Assembly: GCA_015039365.1 (NCBI GenBank)
Contig: WION01000310.1
Location: forward strand, 1-61,175
Direction: 5' to 3'
DNA length: 61,175 nt
Origin: Amanita rubescens
Taxonomy: Eukaryota; Basidiomycota; Agaricomycetes; Agaricales; Amanitaceae
The position numbers and the translations under genes were made by a program. The notes under the pieces are model-generated. The model worked only from the letters and a program-made list of their open reading frames with translations. It was not told where the DNA came from and did no database searches. Position 1 is the first letter of the stretch. Every line of letters begins with the position of its first letter. This document shows positions 42,595-54,497 of the stretch, piece by piece.

Positions 42595-43002
42595 TGTTAC
42601 AAACGTACATCATGGCCTATCTTTTCTTATCTTATCATCTATGTCATCCCTCCTATGTCATTGATTGCATATGCGTTCCTTCTGGAACATTTATCGTTTA
42701 TCATATGCTATTCCATTTTATCACATGCATGTCAATTATCACATGTAAACCGTTTCATTATCACATGCATTCCTACTTACTATATTTGTGTATATACCTT
42801 GTACTATATAAACTACGCAAATATACGACTAGACCTCAGTCTAGTTTTAACAGTCAAAATCTGTCTTGTTATCATCTAAGCTCCCTTGAGGACTTATCCG
42901 ATAACACCCCTATTCTTTGAACGTTCTTAAGTGCCAGAACTCCCTTGAGGAACCTACGGTACCTGATAGGCTTGACTTATCAGTGAACGGACAAACGTAA
43001 CA
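42595..43002 (+). repeat. Solo LTR (408 bp) with perfect 5-bp duplication
   Basis: It runs TGTTACAAACGTAC..AAACGTAACA, flanked by CTATG on both sides (42590-42594, 43003-43007). TATATAAA lies near 42805. About 30 bases later ACTAGAC-CTCA-GTCTAGT forms a 7-bp hairpin at the likely transcript start, the same layout as the TAAGTTCGACTTA hairpin of Ty3-A. Its sequence otherwise differs from the other LTRs here. Confidence 0.9.
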
Positions 43003-43526
43003 CTATGTATCAGGCATAACTCAAAATATTTGAAGCATTGCTTTCAACATTAGGAGGTGACTCTAGGCTTTAAGAATTGAACATGGGGAAGAACTGCTAC
43101 GAAAAGTGAGTTGTCAATATTACTATTATTAGGAGTGGTACAACATTAACTAAATGAATAAAGTAGTTAAAACCAAAACTGACAAGAAAAAGAATATAAT
43201 GTGAAATGAGGGATGGATGAGAGTAGACAGCCTATTGAGCTATACAGCTGCTGCTAGTGCTGAGCGGACTCAGACAAAGCACTTGAAAGTTGAAGGGCCC
43301 CGGTAATGAGCAGTGAAATTGACAAGAAAACTTTGAATGATACAACGCAAGGTTTGAGAAAGCAACAAGAGTAGATAGCGAGTGAGGGCGGTTCTAAAGA
43401 CGAAAGGCTTGGATTAATTCAAGTTGAAAATAGCGTAATCAAGAGATAACAACAAGTGAGGAGAGAGCTCAGTGAGCAAGTTGAACAATTTGATGGATTC
43501 CAGGATGGTGTTGACTGGCTGAAGGT
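43003..43526. other. No gene seen
   Basis: AT-rich with scattered short ORFs. It lies downstream of the alpha-kinase-like gene (minus strand). Confidence 0.4.
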
Positions 43527-44230
43527 TAGGATCAGTCATTGGCATTGTATTCCCTTGAATTGTAGTCAGTGGGAAGGCTGAACCATTTACAAAAGAGGTT
43601 GCAGCAGTGTTTCTTCTCAAAATCACGGTGAATAGAGGGTATGTTGCCATCAGTGAAAATAGGACTGAGGGATCTATTAGTAGTAGTAGAGGTATATATT
43701 GTTAATGTCAATCCTAATCCACAGAGTGTGATCCTTACCGGGAAGAGGAAATCTGTGGATCAGTCAAGAGCGAGTCCCCACCTGCCAATGACAATGTTAG
43801 AATGCAAGAGAAAGTTCATTGTTGCTCATATTGCTTACCTTGGTAATCAGATACAAACACTTGCTTCTTTGTCTTCAAGTATTGAACATGTTGACTGAAA
43901 GACAGGAACTTTGCTCATTCATCATCCTCCTTGGAACTCATGATGAGAGGAGTCAGGGACACGTTGTTAAGGTATTTCCGGAAAGGGCCTTGTTGGTCTT
44001 CAGGGATAACCTCCTCAATTAGGAAGACAGAGTTAAAGTTCTGCCTCACACGAGTGGCCGAGCCATGCTCCATTGCAAGTGCCAGCTCAACAAAATGAAA
44101 CTGTGGAATGTTGAATGGAATTTGACCGACACACTTTGTTTCCTTATCAATGAAATTGTAGACAAGGTTAAGTAACGCTTGAGCCCAGACAGCACAGGCA
44201 ATTTCCAAGGGGGGCCAAATCTGCAAAAAA
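43527..44230 (-). pseudogene. Alpha-kinase-like domain, C-terminal half
   Basis: Minus-strand exons: (1) up to 44226, ALLNLVYNFIDKETK, IPQFHFVELALAMEHGSA, VFLIEEVIPEDQQGPFRKYL and NNVSLTPLIMSS, continuing past a TGA (43914 region, DE-stop-AKF, Arg expected) into FLSFSQHVQYLKTKKQVFVS; (2) GGDSLLTDPQISSS; (3) IFTDGNIPSIHRDFEKKHCC followed by NLFCKWFSLP, the zinc module (H, C, C) of alpha-kinases; stop near 43527. The introns are 55-75 bp. A probable N-terminal part lies at 47960-48720, beyond a hAT-like element. Alpha-kinase-like families are large in Agaricomycetes. The role here is unknown. Confidence 0.7.
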
Positions 44231-45474
44231 TTGCCTGGGGTTGGAAAATCTTTTTAAGCAATGTTTGATCACCCTCCCCCCCTCCCCGTGGAAAAAACAT
44301 ACCTAATGGAGTCAAAATATACCATAAGAGGGAATGTCACAGTAACATGGTCACAACAGACCACCCAATAGATTGGCACTTAGCCTTGACTTCTCAAAAT
44401 TGTCTCCAACTAGTTGAATATCATCACCATGACCCAGCATCAACAGTGAGAGTTGAGTGGTAGAACAGTGGTTTCTTGTTACCTTAAGCACCCACTTCAG
44501 TCATCCCAGTCCTACCCACATAAAATCAGCTGTACATGATTCTTGATATGGACTTATTTGGGTAACAGCATGAGCAATAATTAGCATTGTTGCATCAGGA
44601 CATACTATTGGCATACTAAGGCTGAGGTTCCATGTGTGGTAAATTTACACTTACTACCCCTAGGCTCTAGCAGCCAAGTGACGGGGTATGGGGGAGTCCA
44701 AGTACATGAGGCATTGCCATTACTTTGAATTCTACTCAATCAAAACAAAAACACAATTCCACAGTGGTTTTTGGATCAGCACCCCCAGCTACTCCAAAGC
44801 CCAGTGTAAGCTACTAAGCTCACTAGTTCCATTCAATCAAGGCAAACTGTTATTGGGTTAATACATATGTGCTAGTACTTGAGAAATGATGGTAGAGTAA
44901 ATCTATCTAATCAGTGATTGAAAAAGAAGGCCAGCACAGTACCACAGTACTACCACTTGGGAGGAAAGGACTCAAGACTCATGTGAAAGTGACAGCTCTA
45001 GAGAAGTAGTGGAAGATAATTTGGTGTGAGATTAGTTTAGATACTCCACTAAAATGATTTTTTTTTCAAAATTCATATATGTAGTACTAGTATCCACCTG
45101 CCAGTCATGATTACACAAGTCTTGCTTTGAAGATTTCTTGTACTAATTATTAATGGTAGACATCCACTGACAAGTTACTAAGTAAAGATAAGAAAGAAAA
45201 AGGAGTACCCCACCCACACATTGCCAGTGCATGCCACAAGTTCCCCCAAGTGATTCCCAACTGCTTATTAACCTTTCTTGCATATTCACTGGCCTCCATC
45301 TCATTCATTGTCCCTCTCTCTTTCTCCCTGGCTTCCCCTTCCTATAGTTCTCTGTCCAAAAATAGAAGGGGTGGGATTTTTTTTTAAGCCTCCATGACCC
45401 CCCCTCCCCCCCCACCCCAGGTCTCGGAATCTCAGGCTGGCTCCCCCTTGGCGATTTCCATAGAAAGATTCTGG
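44231..45474. other. No gene seen
   Basis: G/C runs at 44270-44290 and 45400-45420 and AT-rich sequence between. It lies between the two parts of the alpha-kinase-like gene, so it may contain degraded exons, a large insertion or intron sequence; none is recognisable. Confidence 0.4.
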
Positions 45475-47881
45475 GAGGTCTTTACCCTCCCCCACTCATT
45501 CCTTATGGATTCCTTGCATTCCGCGTGGAGGTTCCATGGAATCCACGTGGATTCCTTGCAATTTCAAGATGGTCCAAATGGCCCAGAACACACTAAAAAA
45601 AGTCCATGGAATCCGTGTGGAATCCGTGTGGAATCCATGCATATTCCACGGAATCTCAGGAATTTGCCTGGAACAGGAGTGACAAGGAATCCACATGGAC
45701 TCCATGGACTCCATGGATTCCAGGTACATTTCTGCCTGGTTTGCATAATGCTGACATACAAGGACTTTCAGCACAAGGAGTCCTCAGGAGTCCACATGGA
45801 CTCCTGATTCCCATGGTCATGTGACAGGCCACTTGGTCTGTGCGCCAGCCCACAGGTATATAAGGAGAGGGCATGTACCACATATCCCCCACTGCTTCCC
45901 CCCCTTCCTTGAGGATGGGGGGGAGGGGAGTGATAAGATTAGATAGATAGATAGTGATTAGATATATGTACATCTCATAGGTAAGTAGGTAAGCTTAAGT
46001 AGCAGTATGATGATGTAGATAAGATAAGATCACAGATAAGATAATATGATTTCCTTTTATAGAATTTGTGACAACATGAGGTGTGTGACACGTGACTGTG
46101 ACAAAAAAGATGCACCTAGATTGTGTGATTCAGAATATACAAGAATGACAGTGCCAAACAAAGTCAAACATGAGAAACACTTTTTCACATCTGACAGAAA
46201 ATTGAAAAAATCCAAAAAATTGTCAAAAATCCAAAAACATTATGTGATCACATCTCTGCAAGAATTGCAGTGCAAAACACAACCAAACACAAGATATTTT
46301 CAAAATACTGTTTTGGTGGGAATGGTGGCTGTTACAGTAATGGACTCCTACATTAGTACACAATCATGCTTGGCAGACAAGCCTCCTCATTCATCATGCC
46401 TATCCTTGCTTACTCTACCTTGATTACTTTGCTGACACATGCATTGTTACATATGTAGCTGTGGTCAGCGATCTGATATGTAGTGGGGTGTACACACTTT
46501 ACTGTATTTATTTCTGCAACACAATCAGGACCTAGCCTACTCCTTTGCAAATTTGTAGTTGTTTCCCCCATTTGACTGGTGTGTTTGCAAAATGCTGTAC
46601 CTACTAAGCTTCCACACTAGAGTGACCATCTGGCAAATGATACAATGAGACAGACTAGGGCTATGTAAGACTAGTATGGATACATATATTGAAAGAACAC
46701 CTCAAGTTTGCAATAGTGCCCCTTAGACAGTCAGACAGTCAGACAATAAGTGTATCAGCAGCTGACAGTGCCTTTTAGATAGTCAGACAATCAGACAACT
46801 TATGCAACAGTGTCTCTCAGATAGTCAGACAGTCAGACAATTAGTGTATCAGCATCCATCAGTGTCTCTTAGATGGTCAGGCAGTCAGACAATTAATGTG
46901 TCAGCATCTATCAGACAATCAGAAAAGCAGAAAATCAGACAAGTTATGGAGTAGTGTATCTCAGATGATTAGGCAGTCAGACAACCAGTGTGTCAGACAG
47001 AACCAGATGCGATCAGACTTTTACTGTGTTAGCTGATGGTCATCCAGTAGGTCACTTCTGTACTACTGATAACTGAGATCCTTAAAGTCTGCTTAGATGC
47101 CCAGCCTTTTCAGCTAACAGATGTGGTTGCTGGAGGTATCCATAAGCTGGTAGGTGTGAGAGGGAGGTGGCAGGTGATTGCAAGTGGTTCTTTGTGATGG
47201 TAATGAGGTAGACATTGATAACTTGAATTGCTGGCATGTCAGCCACCATTGATCACTAGCTGTCAATATTCTGCTAACAACTGCTCACCAATGTATGTAT
47301 CTCCAGATAGTCATCTCCAAACTTCAAAGCCCCCACATGATTACAGAACCCTCATGACAACCTTCTCACGTCTATTCATGACCTCTGAGGCTCTGCAATG
47401 TTATGTCGATCACTAGCTGTCAATATTCTGCTAACAACTGCTCACCAATGTATGTATCTCCAGATAGTCTGTGGCTTTTGAATGGTTAGCTGATACTGAT
47501 CCAAGGACTATCTTGGTATTTGGACTCTATGCATGTCCTAAGATAATAAATCTTATATAGGTTTGATCTTAGGAATTTTCTATATTTTTTGGAATTTTTT
47601 CCATATTTTTTAATGCATATATTGCTGCATGGAATCCACGGAGTCCACATGGATTCCAGACAATGTACCAGGAATTCAGGTGTAAATCATGTTTTTGCCT
47701 GTTGCCAGGAATGTGCCTGGACTGAGCATGGAATCCACATGGACTCCATGGAATCCTGGTAGAATTTCCACAGAAATTTCCTTTTTGCAAGGAATCCATG
47801 TGGAATCCATGTGGATTCTGTATGGATTCCATGGAGTCAGCCAGGATCCTGCCAGGAAGCGTGGGGGAGGGTAAAGTACTG
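45475..47881 (+). mobile_element. hAT-like non-autonomous element, 2407 bp, copy 2
   Basis: Same length, orientation and apparently the same sequence as copy 1 (30939-33345). It is flanked by its own 8-bp duplication, GATTCTGG (45467-45474 and 47882-47889). Two identical copies with different clean duplications show recent transposition. It lies inside the alpha-kinase-like gene. Confidence 0.97.
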
Positions 47882-47959
47882 GATTCTGGAATTGTTTTCA
47901 ACCATCATGTGGCACATTGATGGATTTTGTGACAAGTGACCCATTACTTTGCAAGTCTG

Positions 47960-48720
47960 AAATTACTCATTCCACAACAACATATGTCTGCTTTGCACAT
48001 ATCTCAGTGGTAGTGGTTGACTTGAAGAGACAAGTTGTAGATGGTGCCAAAGGCCGCAAGCTTAAAACCACCCTTCTAATCTTTGACACCGAGAGGTCAA
48101 GTTGCAGCATTGTTGACAATGGTCTACCCAGGTAAAAGTTTTTCCCCAGCTCCTGAACTGCTGATGAGGCTGATTCACCATGTTCTTCAATCAGGTCTAC
48201 CCATTCCCGATGCTCTGCAGGATAAGCCAGAACATCAAATACACTCAAGTCAACTATGAAAATCTCAATCTGAGTAACCTTAAGATTGGGTTTATGAATT
48301 CAAACACTTACAAAATGGGTGGATTTCCTTATTTGTAGGACATCACTGTGCTTTTAATGCCTGACTAATCTGCCATGCAGTGGAAGAAGTTTGCAGGTCA
48401 TTGTGGGATGTGTGGCTTGACATGTCATCAGCTTGGAATTTCACTTGACTTGGAGTCCTGTTCACCGATGCTGATCCAGTATGTGCCCATGGAGTCCTGG
48501 CAGGTGATGCAGATTGAGACTTTGCAACTGCATTGTTATCACAATTGGTTTCACTTGTCACCTTTGCATGCCTGGTTTGGGGACTCGGAGTGTCAAAAAT
48601 CTCACGGTGTGAACGGGACTTGGTGAAAAGCTCAATAGGAGATTGCGGAGATGGTTGGAGCATAGGTGAGGGACTTCACATCCGCTTCTTTCCTTTAGTC
48701 TTTGCTAACTGGTAATGGAT
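47960..48720 (-). pseudogene. Probable N-terminal part of the alpha-kinase-like gene
   Basis: Minus-strand frames: 48343-48663 is Ser/Pro/Thr-rich (SPARTPWAHTGSASVNRTPS) and ends AWQISQALKAQ. 47967-48248 reads EWVDLIEEHGESASSAV, KNFYLGRPLSTMLQLDLS, and ends CLFKSTTTTEICAKQTYVVV, where the Lys in ICAKQTY would sit in the nucleotide-binding strand of an alpha-kinase. A hAT-like element follows at 47881. Assignment rests on this motif and on the strand and order relative to 43527-44230, so it is tentative. Confidence 0.4.
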
Positions 48721-49259
48721 TTCAGTAGTAGTAATATATTTCATAGTGTTTCTATTTCCAGTCTCTCAGGACCAAAAAAGACTGGACTGCAGTCTCAGGT
48801 CTTAGGAGGTCCAAGGGCAGTCCGGTCTTTTTAAATTTTTAAAACTGCAAAAAACTGCAAAAGACCAGTCTAGACCAGTCCTAGACCACTAATTATCACA
48901 TGTGACCAACACAGTCATGTTCTCCTATATTTTAGCTTTTTTTTGAGTATTAAGACATAAAAAACAGTTGAGATTTGAGTTCACAGTAGTAAAGTTTGTC
49001 TAAAGTTATATATATATAACATGTGAATTTTGAAAACATCTGTTGTTGCAACACTCCAGGTAAGGTATTCTGAAATTAACTAATCTAGGTATGTTCTAGT
49101 ACATCCAATGGAACATAGTTGAACAGTGGGAGGGTGAGGGTCAGCAACTAGTGTTGCGAGGTCCAGTTAAGTCCAGTTAATTGCCCTAAATTTGATTAAC
49201 TGTAACTGGTGCAATTAACTGATGACCTAGAATTTCCCTAACCTTAACCGGACCAGTTA
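48721..49259. mobile_element. MITEs flanking the Tc1 element
   Basis: 48755-48890 has AAGACTGGACTGCAGTCTCA and AGACCAGTCTAGACCAGTCC, a MITE of the GGTCCAGTC family. 48900-49150 is AT-rich without a gene. 49152-49259 begins AGTGTTGCGAGGTCCAGTTA, the likely left end of another MITE whose right end (ACCTCTGAACACT) is near 55703. The Tc1 element at 49260 is inserted in it. Confidence 0.45.
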
Positions 49260-49810
49260 CAGTGACTGAAAAAATTGTCCCAATGTTTGGCACTTTTTGC
49301 TTCTGTGTATCGTAGCATCACATCAAGGCCAAATAGAGCCAAAGTATAAGTGTACGTAAGAAAGGTCTACATCTTGGCTACATGACGAATCAAAAATTAT
49401 GTAATTTGATGCTGTTCCCATGATGTTACAGCCAATTCAATTTGGTGACTCATTGGGACAATTATTTGACTTGGTATCAGAAATACAGAAAATGCTCAAT
49501 CCAGTGCTTTGTATTGCCCCCCTTGGTCTTGGTGACTGCTTTTGACCTTGTAGGCATACTTTCCATTGATATCTGACACACATCTGGCTCTATATCATCC
49601 CACATCTGCCACTCCCTCTCAAATCTCCCAATCTCCAGCTCATGGTTGCACAAGTGCAATTTGATGTGATGCCAGAGGATTAAGGTCTGGATACTATAGA
49701 AGTCAGTCCAGAAGAGTGATATTGTCCTCTTTCATCCAGTATCTAGCCTTTCTGAAGGTGTATTTGGGGTGATGGCCTTTCTTAAAAATGTGCTCCCCAT
49801 CAGCAATCCC

Positions 49811-52800
49811 TAGAGATCTGCACGGGTAGGGCTCACCCGTGGCGGGTAGCGGGTACGGGTACTAACGGGTATGGGTGCAGGTTATGGAATTTGAACCCAC
49901 TGACCCACGGGTACGGGTATCAGATTGTATCAGGTACCCATGTTACTTGTGGGCTGTGGCTGCTATGATTTGATGTGGGATCAAACCTAAACCTTAATCA
50001 AACTATATCAATTCCACGTCAACTTTATTTAAAACTCTATCAACGCTCTATTCTAAATACGGCAAACTTCCCAAAAAAACAACATGAGCGACGTTGTCAG
50101 CAAAAAACTGCCAACGCAAGCCAACAGCTAAGGCTTTGCAAGCCCAAGAGGAGTCTATACAAAAAGCAAACGATCGTGGAGAAGGAAGCTCGAAAACCAA
50201 AAAAGCCACTGCCACCGAGATCCATGATCAAAACGGATCTGCATCGCATGCTGAGCCAGAAACAATCGTCGATTCAGATGATGAAGCTCCAGTTCCTAAG
50301 CGCATCCGTGCAGAGGATGAAGAGGTATCCGAGTCTGAGGAATCAGAACCCGGGGAGGACTCCTGAGGATGAACTTGGTAAGTTTTGAATGGTGACCTGG
50401 TTATTGTCTCAGCTCGAGCTTACATTCACAAGAGAGGAGGCTGCAAAGGGAGTGGAATGCACCGGTGTATGCCTTTTTTGGTAGTACTCCGATGGTAGAG
50501 TACGTAGATCAACGCCGAAGCCACGTCTTCAAGTGTCTTGGTAAAGGTTGCCAAAGAACCGTGCGGCGCTTCCTGGATAAAGGTGATGCCAAGTCAACAG
50601 GAAACTTACTTAAACATGTGCGCACATGCAAAGGTTGGGGGGAGGACGTGTATAATCAGATCTCGAAGGCAAGGGATATTGATGCGGCGCGCGCAGCCAT
50701 GAAAGGATATCTGGCTAATGGATCAATTGCTGCCGCATTTGGAAAGGGAAAGAACATGCAGACCTATTCGTCACGTCAGCTAACAAAAGCCGAGATCAAG
50801 TACGTGTGGCCGAGCTAAGTCAAGCGTAGTAGTGCTGAATTGATTCCATACTAGGGATGAAATTGTGCGCTGGGTCACTGAAAACCTGCGCCCTGTTTGA
50901 GATTGTGGCTGACCGAGGCTTTAAAATGTTGATGAAGACCGGGCAGTCCAGAATGTTACCTGCCTCACCCATCAACGGTGTCCCGGGATGTTCGATTAGT
51001 GTTTGTACGCACCTGTCAACGAATCGCAAAGTTGCTACAGGAGTATGAAGGCAGCCTCAGTTTTACCACCGATGCCTGGACCTCTGAGGCCAGCCATCGG
51101 TCATTCGTTGCATTCATTGTTCACCTAGAACAAAATGGAAGTCCGTCAGCATTAGTTCTGGACTGTTGTCGAAGTAGCACAGGTAAGTTTATTACCCCGA
51201 TTCGGTCGCTTAGCTCATGTGAGACATCAGAACCACACGGGCGTTGTGCTTGCGGAGGTGTTTCGACGTGTTCTCAATGACTTCGGAATCTCTCACAAGA
51301 TCCTGGCAATCACAGCAGATAATGCGTCAAACAACGAAACAATGGTCAAAAGATTAGAAGATATGATCCCCGAGTTCGAAGGCGAGATGGCGCGTGCACT
51401 GTTGTTTCTTGCATGTCATCAACCTGGTCGCAAAAAGCTTGATCAGTCAGTTTGATGCTCGCAACATGGACGAGCATGAAATCGAAGCCATAGAAGCTCA
51501 AGGTATAGCTGTTGTCGTGGGTTTTGAAGGAGACTCGGGGGATGAAGGCGAAGGTGACTGACGGTGACGACGAAAATGGCTGGATCGATGAACTTGGGCT
51601 GCTGACGGCACATCAGCGTGCTGATCTGGATGCCTCTATTAAGCCTATGCGCCTGATTTTACTGAAGGTATGTTGTATTTTGAACATAGAGACGATAATA
51701 GCGATGCTGACTGCCAAATAATCATCAGCTTCGCAAACTATCTAACAAAATGATCAACTCGCCTACCTCTTTGCTCCCTGCATGGGAAGCTGCGGTCAAG
51801 GAGGCTCGCCTCGATCCTAGACGCATGCCGCGTGATGTAGCAACGCGGTGGAACTCCACCTTCGATATGTTGGATTTCGCCTTGCGTTATCGTGAGGCTA
51901 TCGACGCCATCACAGATAAAGTGAGGCTAGGTGTAGACAAGCTGGGGTTGAATAATGCGGATTGGGGACTTGTGAGACAGCTGCGAGACATCTTGCAGGT
52001 GAGTAGAGCGACGCCAAGAGCGACCAATGACTTACCACGTTTTGCCGCACAACACCCACTCAACTCTCACACCTGTCACTGTACTACATTCCCAATTTCC
52101 CATTACGTCCGCCTCATGCCGCACCTCATGTTTGAACCGCACCGAACATCCGTCTAACCCCTTGCCCTATACCCCGGTTTGGTCACTATACCCACCGTCT
52201 GCTGGCAACACCCTCTCTCGCTGGTCATCCTGTCTCCCAACTCGTCAATACTACTGAACGGCGTCGCACGCAGATTCTCAAAGATGCGACGTTATACTTT
52301 TCACGTTCGAAACCCAATATCGCGATGGTAATCCCGGCCATGGATTACATAGATGAAACTTTCACAACCGGGATTCTTCGAGAGAAAACATTGGATCCGG
52401 CCATCCGCGCTGCCGTTGGACTAGCTAAAATAACACTCAACCAGTACTACAGCAAAACCGATAGCTCAGAATTATACAGGATAGCCATGGGTACGCCTCG
52501 GCTCACTTTCTATGACTCACATACTCAGGCTGATGACTCGTGTACCAGTCCTTCACCCTCAGCACAAGCTAGAGTATTTCAAAGACGCGAAATGGTCTGA
52601 AGCGTGGATCTCTACTGCACGGGATCTTGTCCGAGACGCTTACGAGCGGTCCTATGCGCATCGTAACATTTCAATTGCAGAAGAATCTGACAAGAAAATG
52701 CGTGCTACTGACGACGTGAGTATATATATATATTACGACGTTATTGATACTAATATTATCTATATGATGTTAGAAATCTAAAGAAAAGGAAAGCAAGAAC

Positions 52801-53449
52801 ATTTTTGACAAGCTACTGTCCCTCTCCAAAACCAAAACATCACGCGTCCGTGATGAATTGACGACCTATCTCGCAGCAGATATAGAAGCCATAGAAGACC
52901 CGATCACCTGGTGGTATGAGCGTCGCTCTGTTTACCCACGTCTTTCGCGCATGGCGTTAGATTACTTGACGGTTCCAGGTACGTCCAATTGACCTTCCAT
53001 CCAGCCAAATCTATTCTAATAGATTTATTAATAGCAACATCTGTTGACGTCGAACGGCTCTTTAGCCAAGGGCGTAACCTCATATCCCATACGCGCAATC
53101 GTCTATCAGCTCAAACGACGCGTGCTATCTTGTGTCTTGGGGACTGGAGCCTCTTAGACATGGTTTCCAATGAGGATCTTAAGGTAGTTGCTGCCATGCC
53201 TGACACAGACGCAGATGAAGTGATGCCAAATGGTTGGGATAACATCTAGACATCATAATGTAGAGTGTCGTAGTATGTAAAAAGTCATTATAAATTGACG
53301 GGTTGAACCCGTCACGGGTGTTAACCCGTTACCCATATTAGCGACCCGTCCTGCAGTTATACCCGTGAGCTCAAGGGTATAACCCGCCTGCGGGTGTGGG
53401 TACGGGTTGAACTGGCGCCACCCGCGGGTATACCCTGTGCAGATCTCTA
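49811..53449 (+). mobile_element. hAT element, 3639 bp, autonomous type
   Basis: Inverted termini TAGAGATCTGCAC..GTGCAGATCTCTA and a perfect 8-bp duplication GCAATCCC (49803-49810, 53450-53457). Subterminal zones are rich in GGGTACGGGT and its complement. It carries a full-length-sized hAT transposase gene. It is inserted in the Tc1 transposase. Confidence 0.97.
50083..53249 (+). pseudogene. hAT transposase with BED finger, several frameshifts
   Basis: ATG at 50083 is followed by an A6 run after which the coding frame shifts. An acidic and Lys-rich N-terminus leads to the BED finger (WNAPVYAFFG, HVFKCLGKGCQRTVRRFLDK, LLKHVRTC). A 55-bp intron near 50812-50866 follows, then EIVRWVTENLRP (one extra base here), SLSFTTDAWTSEASHRSFVA (RNase H-like fold, Asp), ILAITADNASNN (Asp), a shifted FLHVINLVAK, DVATRWNSTFDML, and after an intron (52727-52780) the hATC: DPITWWYERRSVYPRLSRMA, then across a further intron TSVDVERLFSQGRNL, ending at 53249. 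Most family landmarks are present, but at least four frameshifts make it non-functional as read. Clean ends and duplication suggest fairly recent insertion. Confidence 0.85.
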
Positions 53450-54497
53450 GCAATCCCAGATTCCTCTATACTGAGTAGTCAGAGGTGGTCCAAATGGACA
53501 CATACTGGTCAGCATCTATCCTCCCCTCAACTTCGGTAACTTTACCCACACCATTCCAGCCCATACAACCCCATACCATGATGTTCCCACCCTCCAATGT
53601 CACAGTTCCTTGGACCTCCCTATCAATCAACCTATCCACCACTTGCTTCCACATCAACTACTCCCCATATGACCCAATACTGTTAACCTTAGTCTCACCT
53701 GACCAAATTACCCTCTTCCAGCCCTCCACAGAACACTGGTTGTGCCTCAGAGCAAAGGCCTATTATTTCCCCCCTGTTCACATGGCTTTTCTTCTTTGTC
53801 ACAGCCTTAAACAACTGCTACTTAAGCACAGTTCTGACTGTTTGTGGGTGGAGTGGATGGGAGTTGATGATGCCAACAAGTTTGGTGACCTGAACAGCAT
53901 TAGCAGCCTTCCCAGTGGTGATTTGGGTGAGGATAGATAGGAGAGAGCTTGGAAGGATGACCAGCAAAGAAATTTGTTGATTAGGAAGGTGTTCCTGAAT
54001 AATTGTGGAGATGGTATACTTGCCAGGACCAAGTATAGAGGCAATATGACAAGTGGGGAAACCATTGGAAACAAGGGAGAGGATGTTTTCCTGCTGAGCA
54101 GAGGAGATGGGACATGGCAGGTGTGTGGGATGATATAGAGCCAGATGTGTGTCAGATATCAATGGAAAGTATGCCTACAAGGTCAAAAGCATTTACCAAG
54201 ACCAAGGGGGGCAATACAAAGCACTGGATTGAGCATTTTCTGTATTTCTGATACCAAGTCAAATAATTGTCCCAATGAGTCACCAAATTGAATTGGCTGT
54301 AACATCATGGGAACAGCATCAAATTACATAATTTTTGATTCGTCACGTAGCCAAGATGTAGACCTTTCTTACGTACACTTATACTTTGGCTCTATTTGGC
54401 CTTGATGTGATGCTATGATACACAGAAGCAAAAAGTGCCAAACATTGGGACAATTTTTTGAGTCACTGTATGACTGGTTAAATTATGCAATCTTTTA

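Larger units (their letters stand above)
49480..54162 (-). pseudogene. Tc1-type transposase, interrupted and catalytically dead
   Basis: N-terminal helix-turn-helix part at 53818-54162 (ISSAQQENILSLVSNGFPT, GKAANAVQVTKLVGIINSHP). The DDE core begins FALRHNQCS and WKRVIWSGETK; WSDETK is expected, so the first catalytic Asp is Gly. A TAG follows GSYGE. Then GGNIMVWGCMGWNGVGKVTE. The hAT (49811-53449) cuts after DQYVSI. Beyond it, KGHHPKYTFRKARYWMKEDN and YPDLNP continue, with the second Asp position also changed, and the end is CQISMESMPTRSKA..TKGGNTKH. Two catalytic positions and several stops are lost, so the copy was dead or dying. Whether it was dead before the hAT arrived cannot be told. 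Confidence 0.85.
49260..54468 (-). mobile_element. Tc1/mariner element, split by a hAT insertion
   Basis: Termini are CAGTGACTGAAAAAATTGTC (49260) and its inverse ending at 54468, flanked by TA on both sides (49258-49259, 54469-54470). The inverted repeats are unusually long, roughly 300 bp, and include the last ~40 codons of the transposase: GATATAGAGCCAGATGTGTG is at 54136 in the plus sense. Without the nested hAT the element is about 1.56 kb, normal for Tc1. Confidence 0.92.
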
